From JACRBT01 sp964474285 (GTDB lineage: Bacteria > Chloroflexota > Dehalococcoidia > Tepidiformales > Tepidiformaceae), in contig CAYYSD010000001.1 in assembly GCA_964474285.1 (NCBI GenBank), positions 1-64,000 of the forward strand: a stretch of 64,000 nucleotides of DNA, in the 5' to 3' direction. The position numbers and the translations under genes were made by a program. Of this stretch, positions 43,270 to 51,847 are shown piece by piece. The notes under the pieces were generated by a model that was given only the letters and a program-made list of their open reading frames with translations, was not told where the DNA came from and searched no databases. Each line of letters begins with the position of its first letter. Position 1 is the first letter of the stretch.

Positions 43270-44322
43270 ATGGCCGACGACCCCGCCGACGAATCCGAAC
43301 GCCAGCTCCTGCGCATGGCAAACGGCATGCGCCTCGCCCTCCAATCCACCCCCGCCCCCATCGGCCAGTCCACCCGCCTCGTCGTGGGGTCCCGGGGAAA
43401 AGCCCGCCTCTACTACTACCCGCCGCTCGATGGCCCCCGCCTGGCCACGCCCCTCGTGCTCTTTCCCTACCTGGGAATCAGCAAGCCCTACATCTTCGAC
43501 CTACGCCCCGGTGAATCCTTCGCCGAGTTCCTCAGCGCCAACGGCGTCCCGTTCTACGTTTGCGACTGGGGCCACTTCGGCCCGGAAGACCGCGATATGG
43601 GCATGGACACCGTCATCGGCGACATGATCCCCGCGCTCCTTCGCCAGGCCCTCGCCCATGCCGCGGCGCCCGCCGCCACCCTCTTCGGCTACTGCATGGG
43701 TGTTCCCATGACGACCTCCGCCCTCGCCACCATTCCGGGCCTCCCGGTCAAGAACTACCTGGGCATGGTCGGCCCGATCGATTTCAGCGTCGGCGAATTC
43801 CCCATGCAGACGTCCGAAGACCGCATGGACGTCGACGCCATCGTCGAGACCTTCGACATGATGCCCGCCGAGTTCATCCGCTCGGGCTTCAAGCTCCTCA
43901 ACCCCATGGCCGATGCCCAACAGGCCAAGAACCTGGCCGAGAACATGTGGAACGCCGAGTGGCTCAAGGGCTACATGGCCATGAACCGCTGGTCCAACGA
44001 ATGGATGCCCCTGCCCAAGCAGTTCTTCCGGCAATGGGTGCGCCACTTCTACCAGGACAACCAGCTGGTAAAGGGCGAATTCCGCGTCCTCGGCGAAAAG
44101 GTCGACCTGCGCAACATCGCCGTGCCCATGCTTGCCGTCGCCGCCAGCAAAGACGACATCGTCCCCGCCGATAGCGCCCGTGCCCTCGTCAACATCGTTC
44201 GCAGCGAAGACAAGACCTTCCTCGAACTGCCCGGCGGCCACATCAGCGTCATCGCCGGCCGCCGCGCCCGCAACGACGTCTGGCCCACCGTCCTCAAATG
44301 GCTCCAGGACCACGACGTCTGA
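43270..44322 (+). CDS. PhaC-like alpha/beta hydrolase (polyhydroxyalkanoate synthase family)
   Basis: A 350-residue enzyme with the PHA-synthase-type lipase box GYCMGV (C142 as nucleophile), D295 or D296 in SKDDIVPAD and H324 in GGHISVIAG. The length and Cys nucleophile fit class III-like PhaC or a PhaC-related hydrolase, which polymerises hydroxyacyl-CoA into storage polyester. No phaE, phaA or phaB gene is close, so polymer synthesis is not proven. The ATG follows ACCGGAGGC. Confidence 0.87.
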   Translation: MADDPADESERQLLRMANGMRLALQSTPAPIGQSTRLVVGSRGKARLYYYPPLDGPRLATPLVLFPYLGISKPYIFDLRPGESFAEFLSANGVPFYVCDWGHFGPEDRDMGMDTVIGDMIPALLRQALAHAAAPAATLFGYCMGVPMTTSALATIPGLPVKNYLGMVGPIDFSVGEFPMQTSEDRMDVDAIVETFDMMPAEFIRSGFKLLNPMADAQQAKNLAENMWNAEWLKGYMAMNRWSNEWMPLPKQFFRQWVRHFYQDNQLVKGEFRVLGEKVDLRNIAVPMLAVAASKDDIVPADSARALVNIVRSEDKTFLELPGGHISVIAGRRARNDVWPTVLKWLQDHDV

Positions 44323-44388
44323 GCGACGCACCGGTTCGCCGTCTTCACCCAAAGTCGCCGCTCGCAAGAGCACCAGGAAGGCGGATCT

Positions 44389-44419
44389 CCCTCTCCCGCG
44401 AGGCACGAGCGGGGGAGGG
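44389..44419. repeat. GC-rich hairpin between convergent genes
   Basis: CCCTCTCCCGC and GCGGGGGAGGG form an 11-pair stem with one mismatch. The motif resembles dispersed palindromes found in many GC-rich genomes and may also act as a transcription end for the PhaC-like gene. Confidence 0.5.
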
Positions 44420-44443
44420 CAGGGGTGGGGGCCAACCCCGTCC

Positions 44444-45010
44444 TCACGCATCCCTCGCAGCGTCGATGCCCGCCTGCCACCCCGGAGCGCTCGTCCCGGG
44501 CGGCGGCCCCGCCGCGGCGATATCGAGACCTGCCCGCGTGAACACCCACGAGACCGCCGAGTTCGAAGTCCACATCTCTCGCGTGCGCGGAGCCCGGCGC
44601 CCCCAGGTGTGCGCCGGAATCGACGGCAACCACGCCAGCACCTCAGAAGTGGCCTCTCCGTCATCCGTCACCCGGATCGGCTCACCCGCGGCCCACGCCT
44701 CATCGACAATCGTCGTGCCCGGCTCGCAGTGCAGCTCGTACCGGAACAGGCGCAGCCTCCCGGCCAGCTTCGCTCCAACCGGACCGGTGACCAGCGGCGC
44801 ACTCCCCTCATCCTCCCGTCGTTCCGGCGTCAGCTCGACAACGTAGTCCGTCCCATCCACGCGCACCTTCAGCGCCGCGTGCAGCAGCGTCGAACGCCGC
44901 CTCCGCGCCAGCAACGCGGCCACCGATTCGTAAACCACCAGGCTCGCCGCCTGGAACCTCGTGCCTGCCCCCACCGGGATCCAGTAGGTATCGACAAATG
45001 ATTCGCCCAT
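44444..45010 (-). CDS. conserved hypothetical protein
   Basis: A 188-residue soluble protein that was not recognised with certainty. It opens MGESFVDTYWIPVGAGTRFQ, has a beta segment LLHAALKVRVDGTDYVVEL and a C-terminal REMWTSNSAVSWVFTRAGLD. The order His-strand then a Ser-rich NSAVSW helix recalls permuted papain-like folds, but the nucleophilic Cys is absent, so an enzyme role is doubtful. Confidence 0.68.
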   Translation of the reverse strand: MGESFVDTYWIPVGAGTRFQAASLVVYESVAALLARRRRSTLLHAALKVRVDGTDYVVELTPERREDEGSAPLVTGPVGAKLAGRLRLFRYELHCEPGTTIVDEAWAAGEPIRVTDDGEATSEVLAWLPSIPAHTWGRRAPRTREMWTSNSAVSWVFTRAGLDIAAAGPPPGTSAPGWQAGIDAARDA

Positions 45011-45096
45011 CGCGCGAGTGTAGCAACGAGTTCACCCGCAGGATCACAACGCCCGTTCTGCTATCGTCGATGGTCCATCAAACGCGGAGTGAACAC

Positions 45097-45492
45097 ATGA
45101 AGGAACGACCGGTCGTGACCGGCTCATCGAAGCCCACCGGATACAGCCATGTCGTCGCCGCCAGCGGCTCGAAGACCGTCTACGTCGCCGGCCAGATCGC
45201 CCTTGATGCCGACGGCAACCTGGTCGGCGCCGGCGATATGGCCGCGCAGGCAAAGCAAGTGTACGAAAACGTTGGACGGGCCCTCGCCGCCGCCGGCGCC
45301 GGTTGGGCGGATGTCGTGAAGCTCAACACCTACATCGTCGGTCTCGATGCCGGCAAGATGGCCGCGAATCGTGCCACCCGCGCCCAATACCTCTCCGCCG
45401 ACAACCCGCCCGCAAGCACCCTCGTGGGCGTCACGGCGCTCGCCATGGAGGGTCTGCTCATCGAAGTGGAGTGCGTCGCCGTGATCGACTGA
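45097..45492 (+). CDS. RidA/YjgF-family protein lacking the catalytic Arg
   Basis: A 131-residue trimeric-fold protein: VYVAGQIALDADGNLVGAGD, QVYENVGRALAAAGAGWADV and KLNTYIVG are typical. In RidA imine deaminases an Arg follows PA in the PARSxVEV block; here the block is PPASTLVGV, so the Arg is missing. It probably belongs to another Rid subgroup with a different ligand. The ATG follows GCGGAGTGA. Confidence 0.93.
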   Translation: MKERPVVTGSSKPTGYSHVVAASGSKTVYVAGQIALDADGNLVGAGDMAAQAKQVYENVGRALAAAGAGWADVVKLNTYIVGLDAGKMAANRATRAQYLSADNPPASTLVGVTALAMEGLLIEVECVAVID

Positions 45493-45542
45493 CCCGTCCG
45501 CGGGCTCGCGGCATGTATCGGCTCGGCCGCGGTCGGGCGTGC

Positions 45543-46577
45543 CTAAGGCACGATGACCGCGCGTCCCCGGATCTTTCCCTCGTGCAGCAACTCGTAGGCT
45601 CGCGGACCCTCCGCCAACGAGAACGTCTCAATCTCCACGCTCACCTGCCCGCGCCGGGCCAGTTCGAGCACCTCCATCAACTCCGAGCGCGAACCCCAGT
45701 ACGGCGCCCGCACCGCGACCTCCCACGCCGTGGTGCCGATGCCCACCGGCAAGGCGCCACCCGCGATGCCGACGATCGCGACATCTGCTTCTGCCGCAGC
45801 CGCGGCACCCGCTATTCGCACCGTCGGCTGCGCCCCAACGAAGTCGAACACGGCCTCGGCCCCACGACCTCCCGTGAGCTCACGGATCTTCGCCGGGGCA
45901 TCACCGTCGGAGAGCAGCACGTGGTGGGCGCCAACGTGCTTCGCCAACTCGAGCTTCTCCGCGTTGACATCGAGCGCGATGATCGTCGCTCCGGAGAGGG
46001 CTCGCAGGATCTGGATGCCGACGTGGCCCAGCCCGCCCACACCGATGACGACCGCGGTGCTCCCTCCCACCAGCTTCGGCAACGAGGCCTTGATCGCGTG
46101 GTATGGGGTCAGCCCGGCATCCGTTAGCGAAACGTTCTTCACGGGATCGAGACCGCCCAGCGGGACGAGGTGGCGCGCGTTGTCAATGAGCATGTACTCG
46201 GCCATCGAACCCGGCGCGCCCAGTCCCGGCGGACGGATGCCAAGCCGGGCCGCATCCAGGCAGTAGTTCTCCTTGCCCTGCGCGCACTTATGGCAGAGGC
46301 CACAGCCCCACGGCCCGTATACCGCGACCGCGTCCCCAACCGCCACGCCGGTCACGCCTGCCCCAAGCCCCGCCACGACTCCCGCGCCTTCATGTCCCAG
46401 CGTGAGTGGAAGGCCGTAGCTATACCGCTCTGCCGGCAGGCTCATGATGAATTCGTCGGAATGGCACACCCCGGCGCCGGTCACCTTCAGGAGCACCTGG
46501 CCCGGCCCCGGCTCGGGCACGGGCACGTCCACGACCTCGGGCTTGCCACCGACCTTGCGATATTGAAGCGCCTTCAT
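45543..46577 (-). CDS. zinc-dependent alcohol dehydrogenase, NAD(P)-linked
   Basis: A 344-residue medium-chain dehydrogenase. Catalytic zinc ligands are C38 (GVCHSDE) and H62/E63 (GHEGAG); the structural zinc is held by C92, C95, C98 and C106. The dinucleotide motif GVGGLGHVG lies near 172-180, followed by ALDVNAEKLELAKHVGA, which favours NAD. It oxidises alcohols or reduces aldehydes; the substrate is unknown. The ATG follows CGGAGGG. It is divergent from pheT. Confidence 0.95.
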   Translation of the reverse strand: MKALQYRKVGGKPEVVDVPVPEPGPGQVLLKVTGAGVCHSDEFIMSLPAERYSYGLPLTLGHEGAGVVAGLGAGVTGVAVGDAVAVYGPWGCGLCHKCAQGKENYCLDAARLGIRPPGLGAPGSMAEYMLIDNARHLVPLGGLDPVKNVSLTDAGLTPYHAIKASLPKLVGGSTAVVIGVGGLGHVGIQILRALSGATIIALDVNAEKLELAKHVGAHHVLLSDGDAPAKIRELTGGRGAEAVFDFVGAQPTVRIAGAAAAAEADVAIVGIAGGALPVGIGTTAWEVAVRAPYWGSRSELMEVLELARRGQVSVEIETFSLAEGPRAYELLHEGKIRGRAVIVP

Positions 46578-46743
46578 GCGAACCCTCCGCTGACTTTCGT
46601 CGCAATGGCAAGCCTGCATGCGAGGGCAGCCGCCCGCAAGGGGAGGCCACAAGGCAACGCTGCCGTATCATGGGTTCTTCGCGGTGCGAACCCGATCGCG
46701 GTCACCGGCCGGCGAAGAGTCCTCAGTTCCTCCGGGGCCCAAC

Positions 46744-49164
46744 ATGAAACTCTCCCTCAACTGGCTGCGCGAACTCGTCGATGTCGACCTCCCCGTCCCC
46801 GAACTCGCTCGAAGGCTCATCGACGCCACGGCCGAGGTCGAATCGTGGGAGACCATCGGCGCGGATTGGGACGCAGACAAGATCCGCGTGGCCGAAGTCG
46901 TCGGCGTCGAGCCTCACCCCAACGCCGACCGCCTTCGCCTCGCCACCGTCGAAACAGGTTCCGGACGACAGCAGGTCGTCTGTGGTGCGCCCAACGTCGC
47001 GCCGGGCCAGAAAGTTGCCTTCGCCACCGAAGGCGCAATGCTCATCGACGGCCACACCGGCGAACGCGCGAAGCTCAAACTGCGGCCCATCCGCGGCGTG
47101 GATTCGGCCGGCATGGTCTTGAGCGAAAAAGAGCTTGGCCTGAGCGAAAGCCACGAGGGCATCCTCGTATTGCCGGACGATGCTGTGGTCGGCCGCCCTC
47201 TCGTTGAACAACTCGGCGACATCGTCTTCGACATCTCGACCTGGGCAAACCGCGCCGACCTGCTTGGCGTGCTCGGCTTCGGCCGCGAAGTGTCCGCCCT
47301 CACCGGCAAGCCACTCCGGGAGCCGGCCCTGGACTTCCCGGCCACCGGACCCAATGTCGATTCCCTTGTTCAGGTCGAGATCGCAGACCCGGACCTCTGC
47401 CGCCGGTTCACCGCGTCGGTGATCCAGGGCGTCACCATCGGCCCTTCGCCGGAGTGGATGCAGGAGCGGCTCAAGCGCCACGGCATGCGCCCCATCAGCA
47501 ACGTCGTCGACATCACCAACTATGTGATGCTCGAAACGGGTCAGCCTCTCCACGCCTTCGATTACGATCTCGTCCGCGGCAAGCGAATCGTGGCGCGGCG
47601 CGCCAGGCCCGGCGAAACACTCGTCACACTCGATGGCATCGAGCGCACGCTGGACAAAGAGATGCTCGTCATCTGCGATGGCGACGGTCCGGTGGGCGTC
47701 GCCGGCGTCATGGGCGGCGGCAACAGTGAAGTGAGCGAAACCACGCGCAATGTGTTGCTGGAAGTGGCGAACTTCCGGGCCGGTTCGATTCGACGAACCT
47801 CGACGCGTTTGAAGCTGCGTACAGAAGCCTCCCTTCGCTTCGAAAAGGGACTCGGCGCCGAGATGGCCGAATATGCCCAACGCCGGGCACTCCACCTCTT
47901 TGCGCAGATCACGGGAGGGACAATCGCGACCGGGCTCGTGGACGTTTTCCCGGGTAAGGAGCCCCAGCCCACGATCGTCCTCCCGGCAGCCCGCATCTCC
48001 CAGGTGCTCGGCATCGAAATCCCCCCCGACCGGGTGCGCGAAATCCTCACTGCTCTCGGGTTCCTGTGCCACCACCTCCCCCCCGAACGCTACAGCGTGC
48101 AACCGCCCTACTGGCGGCCCGACGTGCAAATCCCGGACGACGTGATCGAAGACCTCGTGCGCATCTACGGCTACGAGCACCTCCCCGCGACCACGTTGCG
48201 CGGGGCACTCCCGGCCCCGGAGCCACGACCCGTGGAGGACGCACGCGAGCGGCTGCGCGACCTCGCCGTGTCCCTCGGCTACCAGGAGATCATCACCTAT
48301 ACGCTTGGAGGACGGGCCGGCGACACCCGCGTCATAGACCCGGCGGACCAATCGCGCACGAAGCCGTTGGCCGTGGTGAACCCTGTCGCAGCCCAGCACA
48401 CCTACCTGCGTACCAGCCTTCGCGGTTCTCTCCTGGAGACCTACGCCACTAACCGGCGACAGCAGGAAGGCGCCCTCCGCCTCTTCGAAATCGGGTTCGA
48501 ATACCTGCCGACCGAAGCGGACCTGCCGCACGAACGCCCCGTATTCTGCGCGCTCGTGGGGGGCACGCGTGAAACCCGCTGGGGCCGCCCGACGGCTGAC
48601 CGGCTCGACTTCTTCGACGCGAAGGGCGATCTCGAGGGCATCCTGGAATCCCTCGGCATCGAAGGCGCGTTCATCGCCACCGATCGCTACGGCCTGCTCA
48701 AGGGCCACACCGCTCTCGTCCGCGCCGGCAAAGAGGACATCGGCGTGATCGCGCAGGTCCACCCGGAGACCGCCGCCTCGTTCGATATCGACGAGCCCGT
48801 CTTCCTGGTCGAATTGTGGTTGGAGGACCTCGTGCGCGGCATCCCGGCTCGCCCGGCCTATGACCCGCCCTCCCGTTTCCCGGAGGTGCGCCAGGACATC
48901 GCACTCCTCGTCGCCGCGGACCTCCCCGCCAGCCGCGTCATGGACATCGTCCGCTCCCACCGCTCCGGTTCGGTCCGTCTCGAAGCCGAACTCTTCGACG
49001 AGTACCGCGGCCAGGGGGTCCCCGGCGGGCAGAAGTCGCTGGCTGTTAGCCTGCGCTACCAGCCCCTCGATCGCACCCTCACCGACGCCGATGTCGCGCG
49101 CGTCCAGCAAGGCCTCCTCAAACGCCTTGAAAAGGAGGTCGGCGCCACCCTCCGCGGCTCCTGA
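46744..49164 (+). CDS. pheT: phenylalanine--tRNA ligase beta subunit
   Basis: An 806-residue subunit with the full domain order: N-terminal start MKLSLNWLRELVDVDLPV, tRNA-binding OB domain (about 40-150), B3/B4 editing region (about 210-370), B5 (about 400-475), catalytic-like core and the C-terminal anticodon-binding FDX-ACB domain (about 713-806, RFPEVRQDIALLV). It edits Tyr-tRNA(Phe) and binds tRNA. pheS, normally just upstream, is absent: the upstream neighbour is a divergent dehydrogenase. A stem GGGTTC/GAACCC lies in the leader. Confidence 0.97.
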   Translation: MKLSLNWLRELVDVDLPVPELARRLIDATAEVESWETIGADWDADKIRVAEVVGVEPHPNADRLRLATVETGSGRQQVVCGAPNVAPGQKVAFATEGAMLIDGHTGERAKLKLRPIRGVDSAGMVLSEKELGLSESHEGILVLPDDAVVGRPLVEQLGDIVFDISTWANRADLLGVLGFGREVSALTGKPLREPALDFPATGPNVDSLVQVEIADPDLCRRFTASVIQGVTIGPSPEWMQERLKRHGMRPISNVVDITNYVMLETGQPLHAFDYDLVRGKRIVARRARPGETLVTLDGIERTLDKEMLVICDGDGPVGVAGVMGGGNSEVSETTRNVLLEVANFRAGSIRRTSTRLKLRTEASLRFEKGLGAEMAEYAQRRALHLFAQITGGTIATGLVDVFPGKEPQPTIVLPAARISQVLGIEIPPDRVREILTALGFLCHHLPPERYSVQPPYWRPDVQIPDDVIEDLVRIYGYEHLPATTLRGALPAPEPRPVEDARERLRDLAVSLGYQEIITYTLGGRAGDTRVIDPADQSRTKPLAVVNPVAAQHTYLRTSLRGSLLETYATNRRQQEGALRLFEIGFEYLPTEADLPHERPVFCALVGGTRETRWGRPTADRLDFFDAKGDLEGILESLGIEGAFIATDRYGLLKGHTALVRAGKEDIGVIAQVHPETAASFDIDEPVFLVELWLEDLVRGIPARPAYDPPSRFPEVRQDIALLVAADLPASRVMDIVRSHRSGSVRLEAELFDEYRGQGVPGGQKSLAVSLRYQPLDRTLTDADVARVQQGLLKRLEKEVGATLRGS

Positions 49165-49174
49165 GCCCCGTAAC

Positions 49175-49226
49175 GTAGCCCCGGCCCTCCACGGCCGGAC
49201 AGCCACGAACCACCGTTCGCACCGCC
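49175..49226. repeat. dispersed 52-base repeat, copy 2
   Basis: Same layout as 41431-41482: GTAGCCCCGGCCCTC, GGCCGGA, GCCACGAA, and GC-rich end CACCGCC. It directly follows pheT. Confidence 0.7.
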
Positions 49227-49274
49227 CGCGCTCCATCGGCAACCCCACCGAGGCGCCGCGAACGCAGTCTCACC

Positions 49275-49380
49275 GTTCGCCCTGAGCCAGTCGAAGGGCC
49301 TGGCACGTCGCTCGACCCTTTCCGGCGCCGGCATCGTTCGGGCGGGACCGCGTTCGTGCTTCGACTGGCTCAGCACGAAC
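49275..49380. repeat. composite REP-like element, inverted pair
   Basis: The first arm (49275-49302) has CCCTGAGCCAGTCGAAGGG; the second (49352-49380) is its reverse-complement relative with GTTCGTGCT and AGCACGAAC forming a perfect nine-pair stem. A 49-base spacer separates them. The same paired arrangement is found at 59346-59453. Confidence 0.8.
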
Positions 49381-49438
49381 GGATGCGTCACGCCCTCGCG
49401 CCCCGTCGATCCGCTATCATGTCCGCACGAGGTTCGAC

Positions 49439-49675
49439 GTGCCCACGCTTGAACAGGTGCTCAACGACGCCCGGCAGCTCGCTCCCGATGAGCAGTACCA
49501 GCTCGCCATGCGTCTCCTCGAGTCAGGGGATGCTGAAGAGCGCGAGCCCGGCTACGAAGAGGCCTGGGCTGCCGAAATCGCCCGCCGCTTTGATCGGGTG
49601 AACGCCGGCGAGCCCGGAGTACCACTCAACGAAGCTTTCGAGAGGATCTTCGCCAGGCCCGATGCACCCCATTGA
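49439..49675 (+). CDS. addiction-module antitoxin (PF09720-like)
   Basis: A 78-residue protein starting VPTLEQVLNDARQLAPDEQY with the EEAWAAEIARRFDRVNAG block typical of the small antitoxin family paired with ParE toxins. The start is GTG; the end overlaps the toxin gene by 14 bases, the usual translational coupling. It should neutralise the downstream toxin and repress their promoter. Confidence 0.88.
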   Translation: MPTLEQVLNDARQLAPDEQYQLAMRLLESGDAEEREPGYEEAWAAEIARRFDRVNAGEPGVPLNEAFERIFARPDAPH

Positions 49676-49952
49676 GGTACGCCTGGAGGCGATCGAGGAT
49701 GCCCGAGCGGCTTTTTACTGGTACATGGACATCAGCCCTGAGTTAGGAGAGTCGTTCGAACGCGAATTCCGGCGCGTAACCGGCCTGCTCTCAGACTTTC
49801 CCGAACGTGGGTCACCACGCGGCCAGGGGTTCCGGTCCGGTCCCCTGCGCGGCTTTCCCTACGACGTCATTTTTCTGGTCACTGACGTGATCTCAGTCAT
49901 TGCCGTCTCGCACCACAACCGCCGCCCGGGTTGGTGGAGTCGACGCATCTGA
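49662..49952 (+). CDS. ParE/RelE-fold toxin
   Basis: A 96-residue protein with the family pattern ARAAFYWYMDISPELGESFE, FPERGSPRG, and FPYDVIFLVTDVISVIAVSHHNRRPGWW. ParE-type members poison gyrase, RelE-type cleave mRNA; which applies here is not decided. It overlaps the antitoxin gene and is the first of two such pairs around the ABC exporter. Confidence 0.9.
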   Translation: MHPIEVRLEAIEDARAAFYWYMDISPELGESFEREFRRVTGLLSDFPERGSPRGQGFRSGPLRGFPYDVIFLVTDVISVIAVSHHNRRPGWWSRRI

Positions 49953-50056
49953 CTCCTCGCACCGCCTGTTGCCAGCGCGTTAACTAAACTGTCGCCGCAT
50001 CCGTTCCTTCCTTCGCCACCTCCCATCCTTCCGCCCCTCATCCCCCGGGGAACGCT

Positions 50057-51847
50057 GTGAACGCCTTTCGCCTCGCACGGAATTACGTGGCGCGTTATCG
50101 CGGGCGCTATCTGCTCGGCTTCTTCGCCATCATGGGCGCCTCGCTCGTCGTCATGATCCCGCCGCTCGTCCTGGGCGAGGCGATCGATGCCCTGCGCGAC
50201 GGGATCGCCAACGGCGATCCGCCTTCCCGCTGGGACCTGGCCACCTACGGAGCCATCATCCTCGCCTTCGCCTGCGTCGAGGGATTCCTGCGCTTCGCCT
50301 CGCGCCTCCTGGTCTCCGGAACCTCGCGGCGCGTCGAATATGAGATGCGCAACGACCTGGCCGCCCACTTCATGACCCTCGACCAGCGCTACTACCTGAA
50401 GTCCCAGACCGGCGACCTCATGGCCCGCTGCACGAACGACCTCCAGCTCGTTCGCGATCTCCTCGGGCCGAGCCTCATCGACCTGCTCCGCATCATCTCG
50501 ATGCTGGCCGTGGGCTTCGTGTTCCTACTCACCGTCAACCTCCGGCTTGGGCTCATCGCGTTCGCCTACTTCCCCTTCGTCGCAGTTGTCATCGCGAGTT
50601 GCGGCCACATCGTTGAGGCAAAATACCGCGCGGTCCAGGACCAGTTCGGCGTCCTCTCCACACGCGTCCAGGAGAACGTGTCCGGCATGCGCACGATCAA
50701 GGCCTATGCCCAGGAGGGCACGGAAACTATCGGTTTCGCAAGCGCGAACCGCGAACTCCTCAAGCGCTCGATGGCCTGGGCCTATTGGACCGCCGCCTTC
50801 TGGCCGCTGATGGTCATCGCGACGGGCGCCTCCACGCTACTGGTCCTCTGGTTTGGCGGCCACGATGTCGCCGAAGGCCGCATGACCCTGGGCGAGTTCG
50901 TTCAGTTCAACAGCTATCTCCTCCTGCTCGCCAACCCGCTCATGAGCCTCGGCTGGACTACCACCGCCATCCAACAGGGCGTCGCCTCAATGAAGCGCAT
51001 CACCGAGGTACTGGAGAGCCAACCGGCCATCCGCACCAGGCCCGGCGCCGCCATTGCGAGTTCCAACGGCGCATCTCGCGGTCACGTGACCTTCCGCGAC
51101 GTGAGCTTCGGCTATAACGAGCACCAGGCTCTCCGGGGCATCAACCTCGATGTCCCGGCCGGCTCAATGATCGCCGTCGTTGGCGCCACCGGCTCGGGCA
51201 AGACAACGCTGGTCAACCTCCTCACTCGCCTGTGGGACCCCGACGAAGGACAGATCCTTCTCGACGGCGTGGACCTTCGCGAACTTCCCCTCGAACACGT
51301 CCGCGAATCCGTCGGCTTCGTCCCCCAGGAGACATTTCTGTTTTCCGAGTCGCTCCGCGACAACATCGCCTATGGCCGCCCGAACCCGGCGGAGAGCGAG
51401 GTCGAGTACGCCCTCGCCACATCGCAGCTCCAGAACGACCTCGCCCAGCTCACCCACGGGCTCGATACCGTCATCGGCGAACGCGGCGTGACGCTTTCCG
51501 GCGGCCAGAAGCAGCGCGCCGCGCTCGCCCGCGCAATCATCAAGGATCCGCCCGTGCTCGTCCTCGACGATGCGCTCTCACATGTCGATACACACACCGA
51601 AGAGGAGATCCTCCACCGCCTGCGGGAATTCGCCTCACGCCGCACGACATTCGTCGTCGCCCACCGCACGTCAACCATCGCCAGCGCCGACCGGATCATC
51701 GTGCTCGAAGGCGGCCGCATCGTGGAGGAAGGCACCCACGAAGCGCTCCTCGCCCTCGAAGGTGCCTACACCCGCTTCTACCGTCGCCAGCTCCTGGCCG
51801 AACAACTCGAAGAAGATGGCGACGTCTCGGAAAGGGGTGCGGAGTGA
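50057..51847 (+). CDS. heterodimeric ABC exporter subunit with degenerate ATP site
   Basis: A 596-residue half-transporter: six membrane segments in about 1-310, ATPase domain from about 345. Walker A is GATGSGKTT, the signature LSGGQKQR is intact, but after Walker B the catalytic Glu is Asp (LDDALS, D505). This is the pattern of the non-hydrolysing site in heterodimeric exporters such as TM287/288 and BmrCD (established). It starts at GTG and its last bases overlap the second subunit (GTGA). Substrate could be a drug, lipid or peptide. Confidence 0.94.
   Translation: MNAFRLARNYVARYRGRYLLGFFAIMGASLVVMIPPLVLGEAIDALRDGIANGDPPSRWDLATYGAIILAFACVEGFLRFASRLLVSGTSRRVEYEMRNDLAAHFMTLDQRYYLKSQTGDLMARCTNDLQLVRDLLGPSLIDLLRIISMLAVGFVFLLTVNLRLGLIAFAYFPFVAVVIASCGHIVEAKYRAVQDQFGVLSTRVQENVSGMRTIKAYAQEGTETIGFASANRELLKRSMAWAYWTAAFWPLMVIATGASTLLVLWFGGHDVAEGRMTLGEFVQFNSYLLLLANPLMSLGWTTTAIQQGVASMKRITEVLESQPAIRTRPGAAIASSNGASRGHVTFRDVSFGYNEHQALRGINLDVPAGSMIAVVGATGSGKTTLVNLLTRLWDPDEGQILLDGVDLRELPLEHVRESVGFVPQETFLFSESLRDNIAYGRPNPAESEVEYALATSQLQNDLAQLTHGLDTVIGERGVTLSGGQKQRAALARAIIKDPPVLVLDDALSHVDTHTEEEILHRLREFASRRTTFVVAHRTSTIASADRIIVLEGGRIVEEGTHEALLALEGAYTRFYRRQLLAEQLEEDGDVSERGAE

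Noticed and set aside
46660..46743. A possible T-box or attenuator before pheT
   Set aside because: A GGGTTC/GAACCC hairpin exists, but there is no T-box consensus, specifier loop or Phe-rich leader peptide.
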